From the NCBI RefSeq assembly GCF_000308875.1, contig NZ_BAGL01000002.1, forward strand, positions 62,001 to 126,000: a DNA stretch of 64,000 nt, written 5' to 3'. The notes under the pieces are model-generated. The model ran no database searches, was not told where the DNA came from, and saw only the letters and a program-made list of their open reading frames with translations. Source of the DNA: Nocardia transvalensis NBRC 15921 (lineage in GTDB: Bacteria > Actinomycetota > Actinomycetes > Mycobacteriales > Mycobacteriaceae). Made by a program: the position numbers and the translations under genes. Positions 7,648-16,279 of this stretch are shown in pieces (position 1 is the first letter of the stretch; each line of letters opens with the position of its first letter).

Positions 7648-10254
7648 TTGTCACCGGTGCGGACGCTACCGATTCGAGTCCCCCCGCAGCCGGGGGAAGC
7701 GCTGGATTCGTGGCTGGAAGCGATAGCATCGCGTACTCAGACAGCATGGGCGGACACCGTGGACGCCATGGGTGTGCCTGCGCCCACGGGTACGCACAGC
7801 AGCAGCTGGTTGCTACGGTTGCTCCCGAATCAGATACACAACATTGCCATCGCAACCGGCCTCACCGACGCAGCTGTCGAATCCATGACACTCGCGCCGT
7901 TCAGCGACACCGCGCAGCTCTCGACGGCAGCACAACGAAGGCCGGCCACACGCGCCACCCCATGGCGTCCAGGTCGCGGATCACGTTTCTGCCCTTACTG
8001 TTTGGCCGAGTCCCTCGGGCGGTGGCAACTGCGTTGGCGGCTGGGCTGGTCATTCGCATGTGTGCGTCACCACTGCCTACTTGCCGAATCATGCCCTGGC
8101 TGTGGCATGCAACAGCGTCTCCGCACCTACCCCGGCGAGATGGTCCCGCAGCCAGGTGTCTGCGCCAATCCTGTGGCTGAGACGACTGGTCGCTTCCCAC
8201 GGCTGTGCACACATCGGTTGGATACGACTGTCGTCGCCGTACTCGATGAGGACCATCCTGCGCTTGCTGCTCAAGTTCAGGTCAACGACATTGCTTCCAG
8301 CGCGACCATAGATACGGGGGTATATGTAGCGGAGCTACAGCCGTCGACTCGTGTCCTAGCCGATATTCGAGCTGTCACCGGGCGCATTCTGGCCTATGCG
8401 TCGCGTAGCGATCTGACCCGAGTCGTCCCCGATGACCTACTGGGACTCATCGGCGACAGCAGAGTCACCGACAACCTCACGGGCCATTCGCATGCAGTGC
8501 GAGCAGGCCGCTCGATACCGCCGATCGCCGCCGCGGTCGGAGTAACGGCAGCAATGAGCGTCCTCGGTGCCCCGAACGTTGCCCAAGCAGGTGACCGGTT
8601 GCGATGGCTTGTCACTGCCACCCGCACAAAGGGTTTGGCAGTCAGCGCCACGAATGTCGGTTGGGGGCAAGGGATCACGCCGGTGCTGACCGGGGTACAA
8701 CTTGCCGCATTGCATCCGCTGCTGCCAGCCAGCGACCAGCTCCGCTATCGCAGCGGAACAACACTGCCTGCTCGGCCCCATTCGAAAGCGGATCGGGCCC
8801 AGCGGCTGACGAAGCGGGTGCCTACCCTGCTATGGCCGAAATGGTCGCTACGGCTCGTAGTGCCTGGCAGTGCTCAACGCCAGATTCGTGGCGCCGCATC
8901 GGTAGCGTTGTTCCTCGTGGGTACCCGTGTGCGGCTCACCGAAGGAATCGCCAGCGTCGGCAGCACACTCTCGGCCCGCTCGATTACCCGGTTTTTGCAG
9001 ATGTTATCTAGTCAAAGCGACTGGCCAGCAACATATTCTGCATTGATAGGCATGGCCGACTACCTCATCGAGAATGACATTCCCATCGATTATGCTCGCC
9101 GCCGACGGCTGGACTACAGGCGGCTGCTCTCTGATGCGCAATGGCGTGAGATCTGTTCTGAGACGGGCACTCGCGGATCGTCGGCAAGCAGAGCACGCAT
9201 AGCACGATGCTTCCTGTTCGAACAGGTCAGCGGCCTGCCGGCAAGCGCCGGCCCGAGCTATCTCGACGAGGCCGCGTTCCGCACACAGGTCGCCGACTTC
9301 GGCGGATATCTCACTCCCGAGCTGCTCGCCGTCTTGGAAGCGTGCGCCGCGGAATTTCTTGCCAAGCAGCGGGTTACCGATGAGCCAGTCCGATGGGAAC
9401 CGCCTGCCACAGTGCTGCAACGCTTGCCCCTACCCGGGGTCGATGCGGACTCCATCGATCTCGATTACCTACACCACGAGTTTCACCAGCATGGCCATCT
9501 CCTCGGGGCTACAGCGGCGTCTCTGGGAGTGAAGCTCGACGTGGTCCGTTACCTCCTAGCCGTGCACCCAGCGCCCCGGGACGGCTATGTGCGAGCCGGC
9601 AAGATGGCGTACTCGATGCACGCCGCCAAAGCCGCGCTACCGCATGAGTTGCTCATCGACATGTATGAAAGGCAAGGAGCCAGCCTGGCAGAGATCAGCA
9701 CCCGGACCGGGTTCAGCCGTCAAGTTGTGGCTCGAATCGCGAGGAGTTATGGGATCACGGTGCGGGCCCCTGGCCGTCGGGCGCGGCAGACAGTGGACGA
9801 GACATGGTTGTACGACCAATACGTCACCCACCAGCGAACACTGCCCGAACTCGCCGAGGAAGCCGGAATGAGCACCGCCAACATGGCACGGTGGGCCAAG
9901 CGTTATGCCGTACCGCTACGCCCTCGCGGTGGCACCAGCCACACCGCCGCACTCAGCGCCCCCACCGACGCACGCACAGCTCCCATCAATCTGCGGCCCG
10001 CACTGCAAAGCCCCGGCGGCCTGGAACGGCTACGCCGATTCGCTGCTGCCGCAGCCTATCCCACCCTCACGGCCGCAGCCCGCGACCTCGGATTCTCACA
10101 GAGTGCACTAGTCATCCAGATCAGTCGCCTGGAACGAGAGCTCGATGGTCCACTGTTTCGGCGCGCCGAACGAGGCCGTGCAATGACCGTGACGCCGCTC
10201 GGAGACGAAATCCTCGCCGCGCTTGACCTATACGACAACGACCCACTGCGGTGA
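7648..10254 (+). CDS. tniQ: TniQ/TnsD-family target selector with C-terminal LysR-like HTH
   Basis: TniQ/TnsD proteins choose the insertion site. Residues about 1-160 form a TniQ domain with a zinc-finger set: C115 and C118 (FCPYC), H141/H142/C143 (RHHCLL), and C149 and C152 (CPGC). Helix-turn-helix-like segments follow around residues 660-760. The last 80 residues read like the winged HTH of LysR regulators (AAARDLGFSQSALVIQISRLE, then FRRAERG and VTPLG). At 868 aa it is long for the family, as for att-specific TnsD proteins. Translation appears to start at TTG 7648, 3 bp after the tnsC stop; GTG 7657 is an alternative. I infer that it recognises the 3' end of dnaB. Confidence 0.85.
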   Translation: MSPVRTLPIRVPPQPGEALDSWLEAIASRTQTAWADTVDAMGVPAPTGTHSSSWLLRLLPNQIHNIAIATGLTDAAVESMTLAPFSDTAQLSTAAQRRPATRATPWRPGRGSRFCPYCLAESLGRWQLRWRLGWSFACVRHHCLLAESCPGCGMQQRLRTYPGEMVPQPGVCANPVAETTGRFPRLCTHRLDTTVVAVLDEDHPALAAQVQVNDIASSATIDTGVYVAELQPSTRVLADIRAVTGRILAYASRSDLTRVVPDDLLGLIGDSRVTDNLTGHSHAVRAGRSIPPIAAAVGVTAAMSVLGAPNVAQAGDRLRWLVTATRTKGLAVSATNVGWGQGITPVLTGVQLAALHPLLPASDQLRYRSGTTLPARPHSKADRAQRLTKRVPTLLWPKWSLRLVVPGSAQRQIRGAASVALFLVGTRVRLTEGIASVGSTLSARSITRFLQMLSSQSDWPATYSALIGMADYLIENDIPIDYARRRRLDYRRLLSDAQWREICSETGTRGSSASRARIARCFLFEQVSGLPASAGPSYLDEAAFRTQVADFGGYLTPELLAVLEACAAEFLAKQRVTDEPVRWEPPATVLQRLPLPGVDADSIDLDYLHHEFHQHGHLLGATAASLGVKLDVVRYLLAVHPAPRDGYVRAGKMAYSMHAAKAALPHELLIDMYERQGASLAEISTRTGFSRQVVARIARSYGITVRAPGRRARQTVDETWLYDQYVTHQRTLPELAEEAGMSTANMARWAKRYAVPLRPRGGTSHTAALSAPTDARTAPINLRPALQSPGGLERLRRFAAAAAYPTLTAAARDLGFSQSALVIQISRLERELDGPLFRRAERGRAMTVTPLGDEILAALDLYDNDPLR

Positions 10255-10401
10255 ACGCGCATAGACGCCAGAGCCGCAGCACCGGTCCTCACGCCGGCAG
10301 CGTGGTTGTTGGATCGAGTACCGCTTGAATGCACGCCCGCCGTAGCAGCTTCGCATCGCAGGTCGAATTCTATGGGAATATTTTGTGGTACATTTTGAGG
10401 A

Positions 10402-11589
10402 ATGGATGGAGGCTGCATGGGTGCCTGTTCGGCTGAGGTCGCGCAGCCTCGAATGCTGGTGCTTGCGCGCGAGTCGCGGTCGTTGACGCAAGGGCAGCTG
10501 GCTGAGGTGATGCAGAAGCTCGAGGGCTCGGACAGTCGGGTCAGCCAGGGCTACGTGAGCCGCGCCGAAGCCGGGCGGTTGCCCGTGGCCGGTGACCGGC
10601 TTGAGTTATACGCACAGGCAGTGGGATACCCGGTGTCACTGCTTTGCCTGACTGAGCAGGAGGTCGGGGCGGGCGTTGGTTTAGTGCATCATCGCAAGAA
10701 GCAAGCTGCCGCCGCCGGGGATCTGAAGCGAATTCACGCGATGATGAACCTCACCCGGATTCAATTGAGGAGACTCTCAGCTGGCACGCCTCGCCGTACG
10801 GGACTCGGAATTCCTCGCATCGAGGTCGATGACCTGACTACTCCGTCCGACGCAGCGCGCGCTGTACGAAGAGCGCTGAGAGTGCCACCGGGTCCAGTGG
10901 AGTCGGTCGTGCAGCTACTCGAGAGTGCGGGTGCCTTGGTGGTCTGCCGCGAGCTCGTCGCGCCTGTCCCGTTAGATTCGGGTACCGAAACTGTGCCAGT
11001 CGATGCGGTGAGCTGTGCCCCTGGCGACGAAGATCCACTGGTAGTGCTGAACTCGGGTACGCCTGCAGAGCGGCAGAGGTTCACCCTCGCGCACGAGTTG
11101 GGTCACATGGTGATGCATGCGATCCCACACCCTGATCAAGAGAAGCAAGCGAACAGCTTCGCTGCTGAACTGTTGATGCCGGCACGGGCCGCCCGGGAAG
11201 CACTTCGGTCTCAGCCGGTGTCGGTACCGCGGTTGCTGGAGCTGAAGCAGGACTGGAACGTATCGATGTGGGCGTTGTTGCGCCGTGCGCACACGCTCGG
11301 CGTTCTCAGTGATTGGCAGTACCGGACCCTGGCGGTGGAGATGTCCAGTCTCGGATATCGCACGAGCGAGCCGGGTCCACTAGAGCCTGAACTGCCAACT
11401 GCGGTCGATTCGATGGTCGCGTGGCGCATGAGCAGAGGGGATGAGATCACAGAGCTGGCGCGTACCACCTTCCTGACCCCGGATGAGTTCGTGAACCTTT
11501 ACGCGAGTAGGCCGGGTGGCGTTGCGGCAGGTTCGAATGATCGTTGTTCCGCGCTGACAGCCACGCAGGTGAGGGAGGTTGTTCGATGA
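10402..11589 (+). CDS. XRE regulator fused to an ImmA/IrrE-type metallopeptidase
   Basis: The N-terminal part (to about residue 90) is an XRE helix-turn-helix (LTQGQLAEVM...VSQGYVSRAEAG). The remainder is an ImmA/IrrE peptidase with the zinc motif HELGH (231-235) and a downstream Glu in QANSFAAELLMP. Proteins of this kind sense a signal and cleave or release a repressor. The ATG at 10402 opens the frame, but ATG 10417, preceded by GGAGG at 10408-10412, may be the true start. The upstream 147 bp is A+T rich and has two ATTTTG copies near 10380-10396. The stop overlaps the next gene (ATGA), so the two act together. Confidence 0.85.
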   Translation: MDGGCMGACSAEVAQPRMLVLARESRSLTQGQLAEVMQKLEGSDSRVSQGYVSRAEAGRLPVAGDRLELYAQAVGYPVSLLCLTEQEVGAGVGLVHHRKKQAAAAGDLKRIHAMMNLTRIQLRRLSAGTPRRTGLGIPRIEVDDLTTPSDAARAVRRALRVPPGPVESVVQLLESAGALVVCRELVAPVPLDSGTETVPVDAVSCAPGDEDPLVVLNSGTPAERQRFTLAHELGHMVMHAIPHPDQEKQANSFAAELLMPARAAREALRSQPVSVPRLLELKQDWNVSMWALLRRAHTLGVLSDWQYRTLAVEMSSLGYRTSEPGPLEPELPTAVDSMVAWRMSRGDEITELARTTFLTPDEFVNLYASRPGGVAAGSNDRCSALTATQVREVVR

Positions 11590-12797
11590 CCTGGCCGGAT
11601 GAATCCAGTAGTCGCCCGGATGAGCGCGTTGCGATGCTGCCGGAAATCGCATACCGAAATGGGCCGAAGCCGCTGCCGGATGCCGTTGCGGCACTTCAGG
11701 ATCGCATCCTGCTGCACACCAGCGCCCTTACCGCCCGCGAGATCACTCCGCTGCCGTCGAGCATCGCGGGTTTGGTGTTGGCCGGGAAAACAGCCGCCGC
11801 GGGGATCAAGGATCTTCGACGCAACCATCCCGACCTGTTGTTGCTGCGGGACCCGGAGGGCTATCGCCGGGCTCTGGCAACCGAAGACGACCCATTCGTG
11901 CTCGAGGATGACGAAGAGCAAGAGCACCTGTTCCCACTGACGCTCGAAGAGTATCTGCAAGCGCAGCGGGACTGCGGGGCGGACGTCGTGTTGACACCCA
12001 CCGGATACCTGAATGTTGGCGACAGCGATGCGCTTAGGGCTCTGGTGCGAGACGCGGCGCGGATCGAGCGTGACGATGTTGTGGTCAGTGTGCCCTTGGA
12101 CATCGCCTGGCTGAAGAACGACCACATCACCCACCTCATCGCCGTCCTGGCCAGGCTCGACCGACCTAAGGCGGTTTTCCTGGGTGGGCAGTTCGATCCG
12201 ATGGAGCGGTACAAAGCGGCGGTGGAGAACCTGCGCCGGTTGGTGGCTGAAGCGGGCAATGTTGCCGTGTTACGGACCGATCTCACCGGGTTCGACGTTA
12301 TGAGTCATGGCGCGTACGCGGCGTCGATCGGAACCGGAGGGAGCCTGCGCCACATGATCCCATTCGGAGAGACACCGTTCGCGCAGCAGAAAGACCCCTC
12401 GCCGAGTGTGTTGTTCGAAGAGTTGATGTCGTTTCATAAGGGATCAACACTTGCTCAGAGGTTCGCCAATACGCGGCCTCCGGTATGTGACTGCGAGACC
12501 TGCCACGGACAGGCCCTGGACAGATTTCTCAGCAGGGACGACAGGTTCGATGCACACCGCCACACCGTGCACACCTGGGCATCGTGGGCGAAGGACATGC
12601 ACGGGCAGTCCACCCTGGCCGATAGAGCCACCTGGTGGAGAAACCGGTGCCACACCGCAGTCACCTACACCGAAGCCGTCAACGCCCAGATCAACCAGCC
12701 CGAAGCATTCCAGGCACCGAAGACTCTGCAGGCATGGGCGGAATTGCCACTGTGGTCGTCGGCATCCGGATCTACCCGAGGAGCCCGGACTCGTTGA
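11586..12797 (+). CDS. TGT-like (tRNA-guanine transglycosylase superfamily) zinc protein
   Basis: The 403-aa product is probably related to tRNA-guanine transglycosylases. Near the C-terminus it has the characteristic CxCxxC zinc set (C301, C303, C306 in VCDCETC) with several His 18-23 residues further on (HRHTVH). Upstream, GTGGSLRHMIPFGE resembles the glycine-rich substrate loop of the family. Such enzymes exchange guanine for a 7-deazaguanine in tRNA, or in DpdA-type proteins in DNA. Coupling to an XRE-ImmA sensor and location in a transposon suggest a defence or modification role, which is inference. The start overlaps the previous stop. The 3' end overlaps the convergent gene by 26 bp. 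Confidence 0.55.
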   Translation: MTWPDESSSRPDERVAMLPEIAYRNGPKPLPDAVAALQDRILLHTSALTAREITPLPSSIAGLVLAGKTAAAGIKDLRRNHPDLLLLRDPEGYRRALATEDDPFVLEDDEEQEHLFPLTLEEYLQAQRDCGADVVLTPTGYLNVGDSDALRALVRDAARIERDDVVVSVPLDIAWLKNDHITHLIAVLARLDRPKAVFLGGQFDPMERYKAAVENLRRLVAEAGNVAVLRTDLTGFDVMSHGAYAASIGTGGSLRHMIPFGETPFAQQKDPSPSVLFEELMSFHKGSTLAQRFANTRPPVCDCETCHGQALDRFLSRDDRFDAHRHTVHTWASWAKDMHGQSTLADRATWWRNRCHTAVTYTEAVNAQINQPEAFQAPKTLQAWAELPLWSSASGSTRGARTR

Positions 12798-13407
12798 CTT
12801 TCTCGTATATTTCCTCGGAGAACCACCACTGACCGCACGAGTGCCGCTGGCGCACATACGGTTGCGGATCGACCAGCATCCGCAACCCCCTACCGGTAAA
12901 CACACAAACTCCGATCCCGAAGAACGACGCCTGCACGCGCGCATCATCGAGATCGTCTGGAATCGACCGCAGCAACATCGCACGACTGCAGAACGGCGCG
13001 AACTGGCCGGCCGAGCGTAAGCCTTCTTTCCAGGTCCGGCTGGCCACCACTACGAATTGTGCTGACACCGGAGCTACCGCCCGGCGGGTACAACGTCCGT
13101 TAGCTATGTCAACGGCGCCGACCGGAGCCCGTCTAAGCAAGCGGCGTTCGCGATCGGTGAGATCACCGACTGAAACTGGTAGCCCCGCCGGCAAGCCCAT
13201 CAACGCATCCAGCAAATCCATCTGTGTGATCGCTTCCAAGCCGACCGCTCGGCGCCGTGCCACCTCCATCAAGTTCGGCTGGTAGGCGACTCCCACGGTG
13301 GTCTTGAGCATGCGGACCACCGCGGTAGAGCACCGTTCCAGTGAGTCAGGTGGCCGCTGTGTCGTGACAACCGCGCGGGCTGCCTCGGCCACACCACCAT
13401 GACTCAC
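12772..13407 (-). CDS. Hypothetical protein paired with a small HTH regulator
   Basis: I do not recognise this 211-aa protein. It is rich in Arg and Val, has no obvious signal peptide or membrane segment, and ends with a Trp/Glu-containing segment (CGQWWFSEEIYEKV). It starts at GTG 13407, overlapping the stop of the upstream HTH gene (GTGA), so the two are co-translated. It converges on the TGT-like gene with a short 3' overlap. A toxin-type partner of the regulator is possible but unproven. Confidence 0.6.
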   Translation of the reverse strand: MSHGGVAEAARAVVTTQRPPDSLERCSTAVVRMLKTTVGVAYQPNLMEVARRRAVGLEAITQMDLLDALMGLPAGLPVSVGDLTDRERRLLRRAPVGAVDIANGRCTRRAVAPVSAQFVVVASRTWKEGLRSAGQFAPFCSRAMLLRSIPDDLDDARVQASFFGIGVCVFTGRGLRMLVDPQPYVRQRHSCGQWWFSEEIYEKVNESGLLG

Positions 13408-13724
13408 GACGCCTCCACCTCAACTTCCGCCAACTGTTGTGCAAGGGATGGCACAACGTCCCAGAATCCATGCTCGCGACGTCGGTACCAACACCGACGA
13501 TCACCCGCGATCCGACCCAGACGCTCAACCAACCCGGCGTCCAGCAGATCACGGATCGGACCGTAGTACACACTCGGGGCTACGGTGCAGGCTTCGGCAA
13601 GCTGGGACAGATTCACTCCCTCCTCACCGCCCTCGGCGAGTGCCACCATCAGCTCAAGCCGATATCGGTTACCAAACACAGCCGCCGACATCAGCCGACC
13701 CGGCGGGCAACCGGCCATAACCAC
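13404..13724 (-). CDS. Small winged-helix (ArsR/MarR-like) regulator
   Basis: This 106-aa protein is almost entirely a winged helix-turn-helix: NRYRLELMVALAEGG (helix 1), LSQLAEACTVAPSVYYGPIR (helix-turn-helix), then LLDAGLVERL and a wing with GDRRCWYR. It is probably the DNA-binding regulator of its two-gene operon, since the following 211-aa gene starts within its stop codon. No effector-binding domain is visible. Confidence 0.7.
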   Translation of the reverse strand: MVMAGCPPGRLMSAAVFGNRYRLELMVALAEGGEEGVNLSQLAEACTVAPSVYYGPIRDLLDAGLVERLGRIAGDRRCWYRRREHGFWDVVPSLAQQLAEVEVEAS

Positions 13725-13829
13725 GGAACCAGATTAGTGATTAACGAATCGCGAATCAAGGCTGTAGTTGCCCCATACCGCAGCACTCGCGGGCTCGGCA
13801 AGGCCCACCAACGACAGCATCGGCGCCTC

Positions 13830-14237
13830 GGTTGCCGACCGGTCGACCGATGAACGCAAATTGGGCGGCAATGCTCGAACTGCCGCCGGTGGCGCCGGTG
13901 GTCGGCTGGCGGACCTCGATCCGGCTGCCGCGATCACTATGTGCGCCTGGACTCCAACGACTACTCGGTGCATCCCTCGGTGATCGGTCGAAACATGGAC
14001 GTCGGTACCGACCTGAATGAGGTTGCGATCACGTGCGGCGGCGCTGAAGTCGGGCGCTACCGCCGTTGCTGGGCGGCGCACCAGACCCCCAGCGGGCCCG
14101 GCCACGTGGCCGCGGCGAAAGACCTGCGGCGTTCCAGGCTTCTGGCCGCGGTTCCCGTGCTCGACACTGGTGTCGAGCAGCGCGATCTGTCCACCTATGA
14201 CCGGTTGCTCAACCTCGACAGTGAAGGAATCGTCTGA
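13830..14237 (+). pseudogene. IS21-type istA remnant (C-terminus, frameshifted)
   Basis: Two frames together give the C-terminal end of an IS21 transposase. LPPVAPVVGWRTSIRLPR appears in one frame up to about 13935. RLDSNDYSVHPSVIGR and CWAAHQT follow in another frame to the stop at 14237. The catalytic core is missing. The stop overlaps the istB start (TGATG), as in intact IS21 elements. Confidence 0.8.
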
Positions 14238-15060
14238 TGGCCACCAAGACCTCTACCAACGATGCCCGCAACGCCGGCCCCGAAATCGCCTATCTGGCAC
14301 GGACGCTCAATGCGCCCACTCTCACCTGCGCCGTCGACCGACTCGTCGAACGCTCCCGCAACGAGAACTGTTGCCACGAGGAGTTTCTCGCCGCCTGCCT
14401 GCAACGTGAAGTCCCTGCCCGAGAAGCCCGCGGCGGCGAGGGACGCATTCGCGCCGCCCGCTTCCCATCCCGAAAGTCTTTGGAGGAGTTCGACTTCGAC
14501 CACCAGCGCTCGTTGAGACGTGACGCCAATACGCATCTGGGAACCTTGGACTTCGTCACCGCCCGCGAGAATGTCGTGTTTCTGGGGCCCGTCCGGAACC
14601 GGCAAGACGCACCTGTCGATCAGGTTGTCCATCCGCGCCTGCCAGACCGGACATCGGGTCGCGTTCACGACCGCAGCGGAATGGATCGCGCGGCTGGCCG
14701 AGGCTCACTCGACCGAACCTGCAGGAAGAGCCGATTAAGCTGGGCCGGATCTCACTGCTCGTGATCGATGAGGTCGGGTATCCCGTTCGAATCCGAGGCC
14801 GCGAACCTGTTCTTTCAGCTGGTCTCGCCCCGGTATGAACGGGCAGGTTTGATCGTGACGAGCAACAAGCCGTTCGGCCGCTGGGGAGAGGTGTTCGGCG
14901 ATGTTGTCGTCGCCGCGGCCACTGATCGCCCGCTGGTCCACCATGCCGAGGTCATCTCCCTCAAGGCTATAGCTATCAACTCAAGGACCGCGACTGCGAC
15001 CCGCGGCCAAGACCAACAACTGACCTCGAACGCGCGATATGCGGCATTACAGCTAACTTG
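14237..15060 (+). pseudogene. IS21-type istB remnant with several frameshifts
   Basis: The IstB helper ATPase is recognisable but broken. The first frame runs to ENVVFLGP near 14590. The Walker A continuation GTGKTHLSIRLSIRACQ is in a second frame, LGRISLLVIDEVGY is recoverable beyond that, and ANLFFQLVSPRYERAGL with NKPFGRWGEVFGD is in a third frame to about 14970. HHAEVISLK marks the C-terminal end. At least three frameshifts make it non-functional. Confidence 0.85.
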
Positions 15061-15098
15061 GCCCGACTATTGCCAGAGGCGAACGTCAATTGCTAAAT

Positions 15099-15773
15099 TC
15101 ATGCTGAGACTCGTAGGCGGTTCATCGTGTGCTGCTCCGTCATCCAGTGCCGATCGATGTGTTGGACAAAATCCGGGCGGACTAGCTTGGCACGCCGCTG
15201 CCGCTCGTCGGAGGTCTCCGTTCGAGCCACAACACCTTCCATTTGCTCGTGCCCCACGCGGCTCTGCCGCATCAGCCCCGTCAACTCGTCCAAGTTGAAA
15301 TTTCCGGTACCGAGAAAAGGAACGGTGTACAGGCCAATGTCGTCGGCGAGAGCGTTGCGCATGTCCGGGTCCCAGAATCGTGCGGCCGTCTTCTCGTAGA
15401 CGTCGAACACCAGAAACCAGTCGGGAAGTAGGTCGTAGCTGACGCTGTGCGTGACCGCGCACCACTCTCCGAAGAGGATGAGTTCGTCACCGAGCGCACT
15501 GGCGAGTCGCCGCTGACGAGGCTCGATCCAAGTGGACAGTCCACGGAAGTGGCGGCCGCCGAGTTGGACGTAGCTGCCGCGTGTCTGAAATCGCAACCCG
15601 TCCACGCTGGCCGAGATACCGAGGTTCTGCCCATCGACCTTCTCTTCGATGTGCAGCGGTCCGGCCAAGAACTCAGTTCGTTCGGCTTCTTCCAGCACCT
15701 TGTCATCGCGTACATCGACGCCCCGTGGAGCGGCAAGATACGGGATCGACGGAAATTTGACAAACTCAGTCAT
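15099..15773 (-). CDS. RNA ligase-family nucleotidyltransferase
   Basis: The 224-aa protein has the ordered motifs of ATP-dependent RNA ligases (Rnl2-like): motif I EEKVDGQN with the adenylated Lys45, motif III LFGEWC, motif IIIa WFLVFDVYE, motif IV MEGVVAR, and motif V AKLVRPDF. It would seal RNA nicks, for example cleaved tRNA. No extra C-terminal domain is present. It is the last gene of a three-gene operon and its ATG overlaps the stop of the PIN gene. Pairing a ligase with a PIN nuclease and an ATPase suggests a cut-and-repair or self-protection system; that role is inferred. Confidence 0.85.
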   Translation of the reverse strand: MTEFVKFPSIPYLAAPRGVDVRDDKVLEEAERTEFLAGPLHIEEKVDGQNLGISASVDGLRFQTRGSYVQLGGRHFRGLSTWIEPRQRRLASALGDELILFGEWCAVTHSVSYDLLPDWFLVFDVYEKTAARFWDPDMRNALADDIGLYTVPFLGTGNFNLDELTGLMRQSRVGHEQMEGVVARTETSDERQRRAKLVRPDFVQHIDRHWMTEQHTMNRLRVSA

Positions 15774-16279
15774 GGCGCTTCATAACCGAATTTCGCACGA
15801 TAGGCGGCCCGGATCGATGGCTCGTGGGCGTACTCGACGGTCACACCGTGACGGCCCAGCACCTCACCCCAATTGAGCCATTTGGTGTCACTTGCCTGAA
15901 CTACTGGAGCGAGGGCGACCTTTGCTGTGGCGACGAACTTACGGTCCGATGGGTCGATTTCAGCGTCGTCACCACCCAGAACTGCATAGCTGTTCTCCGT
16001 CGACGTGTCGGGTTCGATGTCGGGACGCATTGCTTCATCCCACCGGTACCGATTGTCGAAGACATACTTTGCGAAAGCATCGCCTAGGGTGGGCTGTCCA
16101 CTCCGGTTGAGCTTGTGAAAATACTCCTCGACCATCTCACCTGCATCATCGGTGACGACGGGAATCCCATTCTCGATAATTCGTTCCAATATCTTCTCGC
16201 ACTCATCAACGAGTTCGGTGGGATGGCCATCACGACACTTGGTAACGAGAGGTACGTTGGTGTCGACTACTTTCGTCAT
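15770..16279 (-). CDS. PIN-domain ribonuclease-like protein
   Basis: The 169-aa protein begins TKVVDTNV, the first acidic strand of PIN domains. Acidic residues continue in MVEEYF, IDPSDRKFVATA and ASDTKWLNW, at the places where PIN nucleases bind metal. PIN proteins usually cut RNA. ATG 16279 overlaps the stop of the upstream ATPase (ATGA), which decides the start although the frame is open further. Unlike VapC it has no small antitoxin beside it; its partners are the ATPase upstream and the RNA ligase downstream. Confidence 0.8.
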   Translation of the reverse strand: MTKVVDTNVPLVTKCRDGHPTELVDECEKILERIIENGIPVVTDDAGEMVEEYFHKLNRSGQPTLGDAFAKYVFDNRYRWDEAMRPDIEPDTSTENSYAVLGGDDAEIDPSDRKFVATAKVALAPVVQASDTKWLNWGEVLGRHGVTVEYAHEPSIRAAYRAKFGYEAP

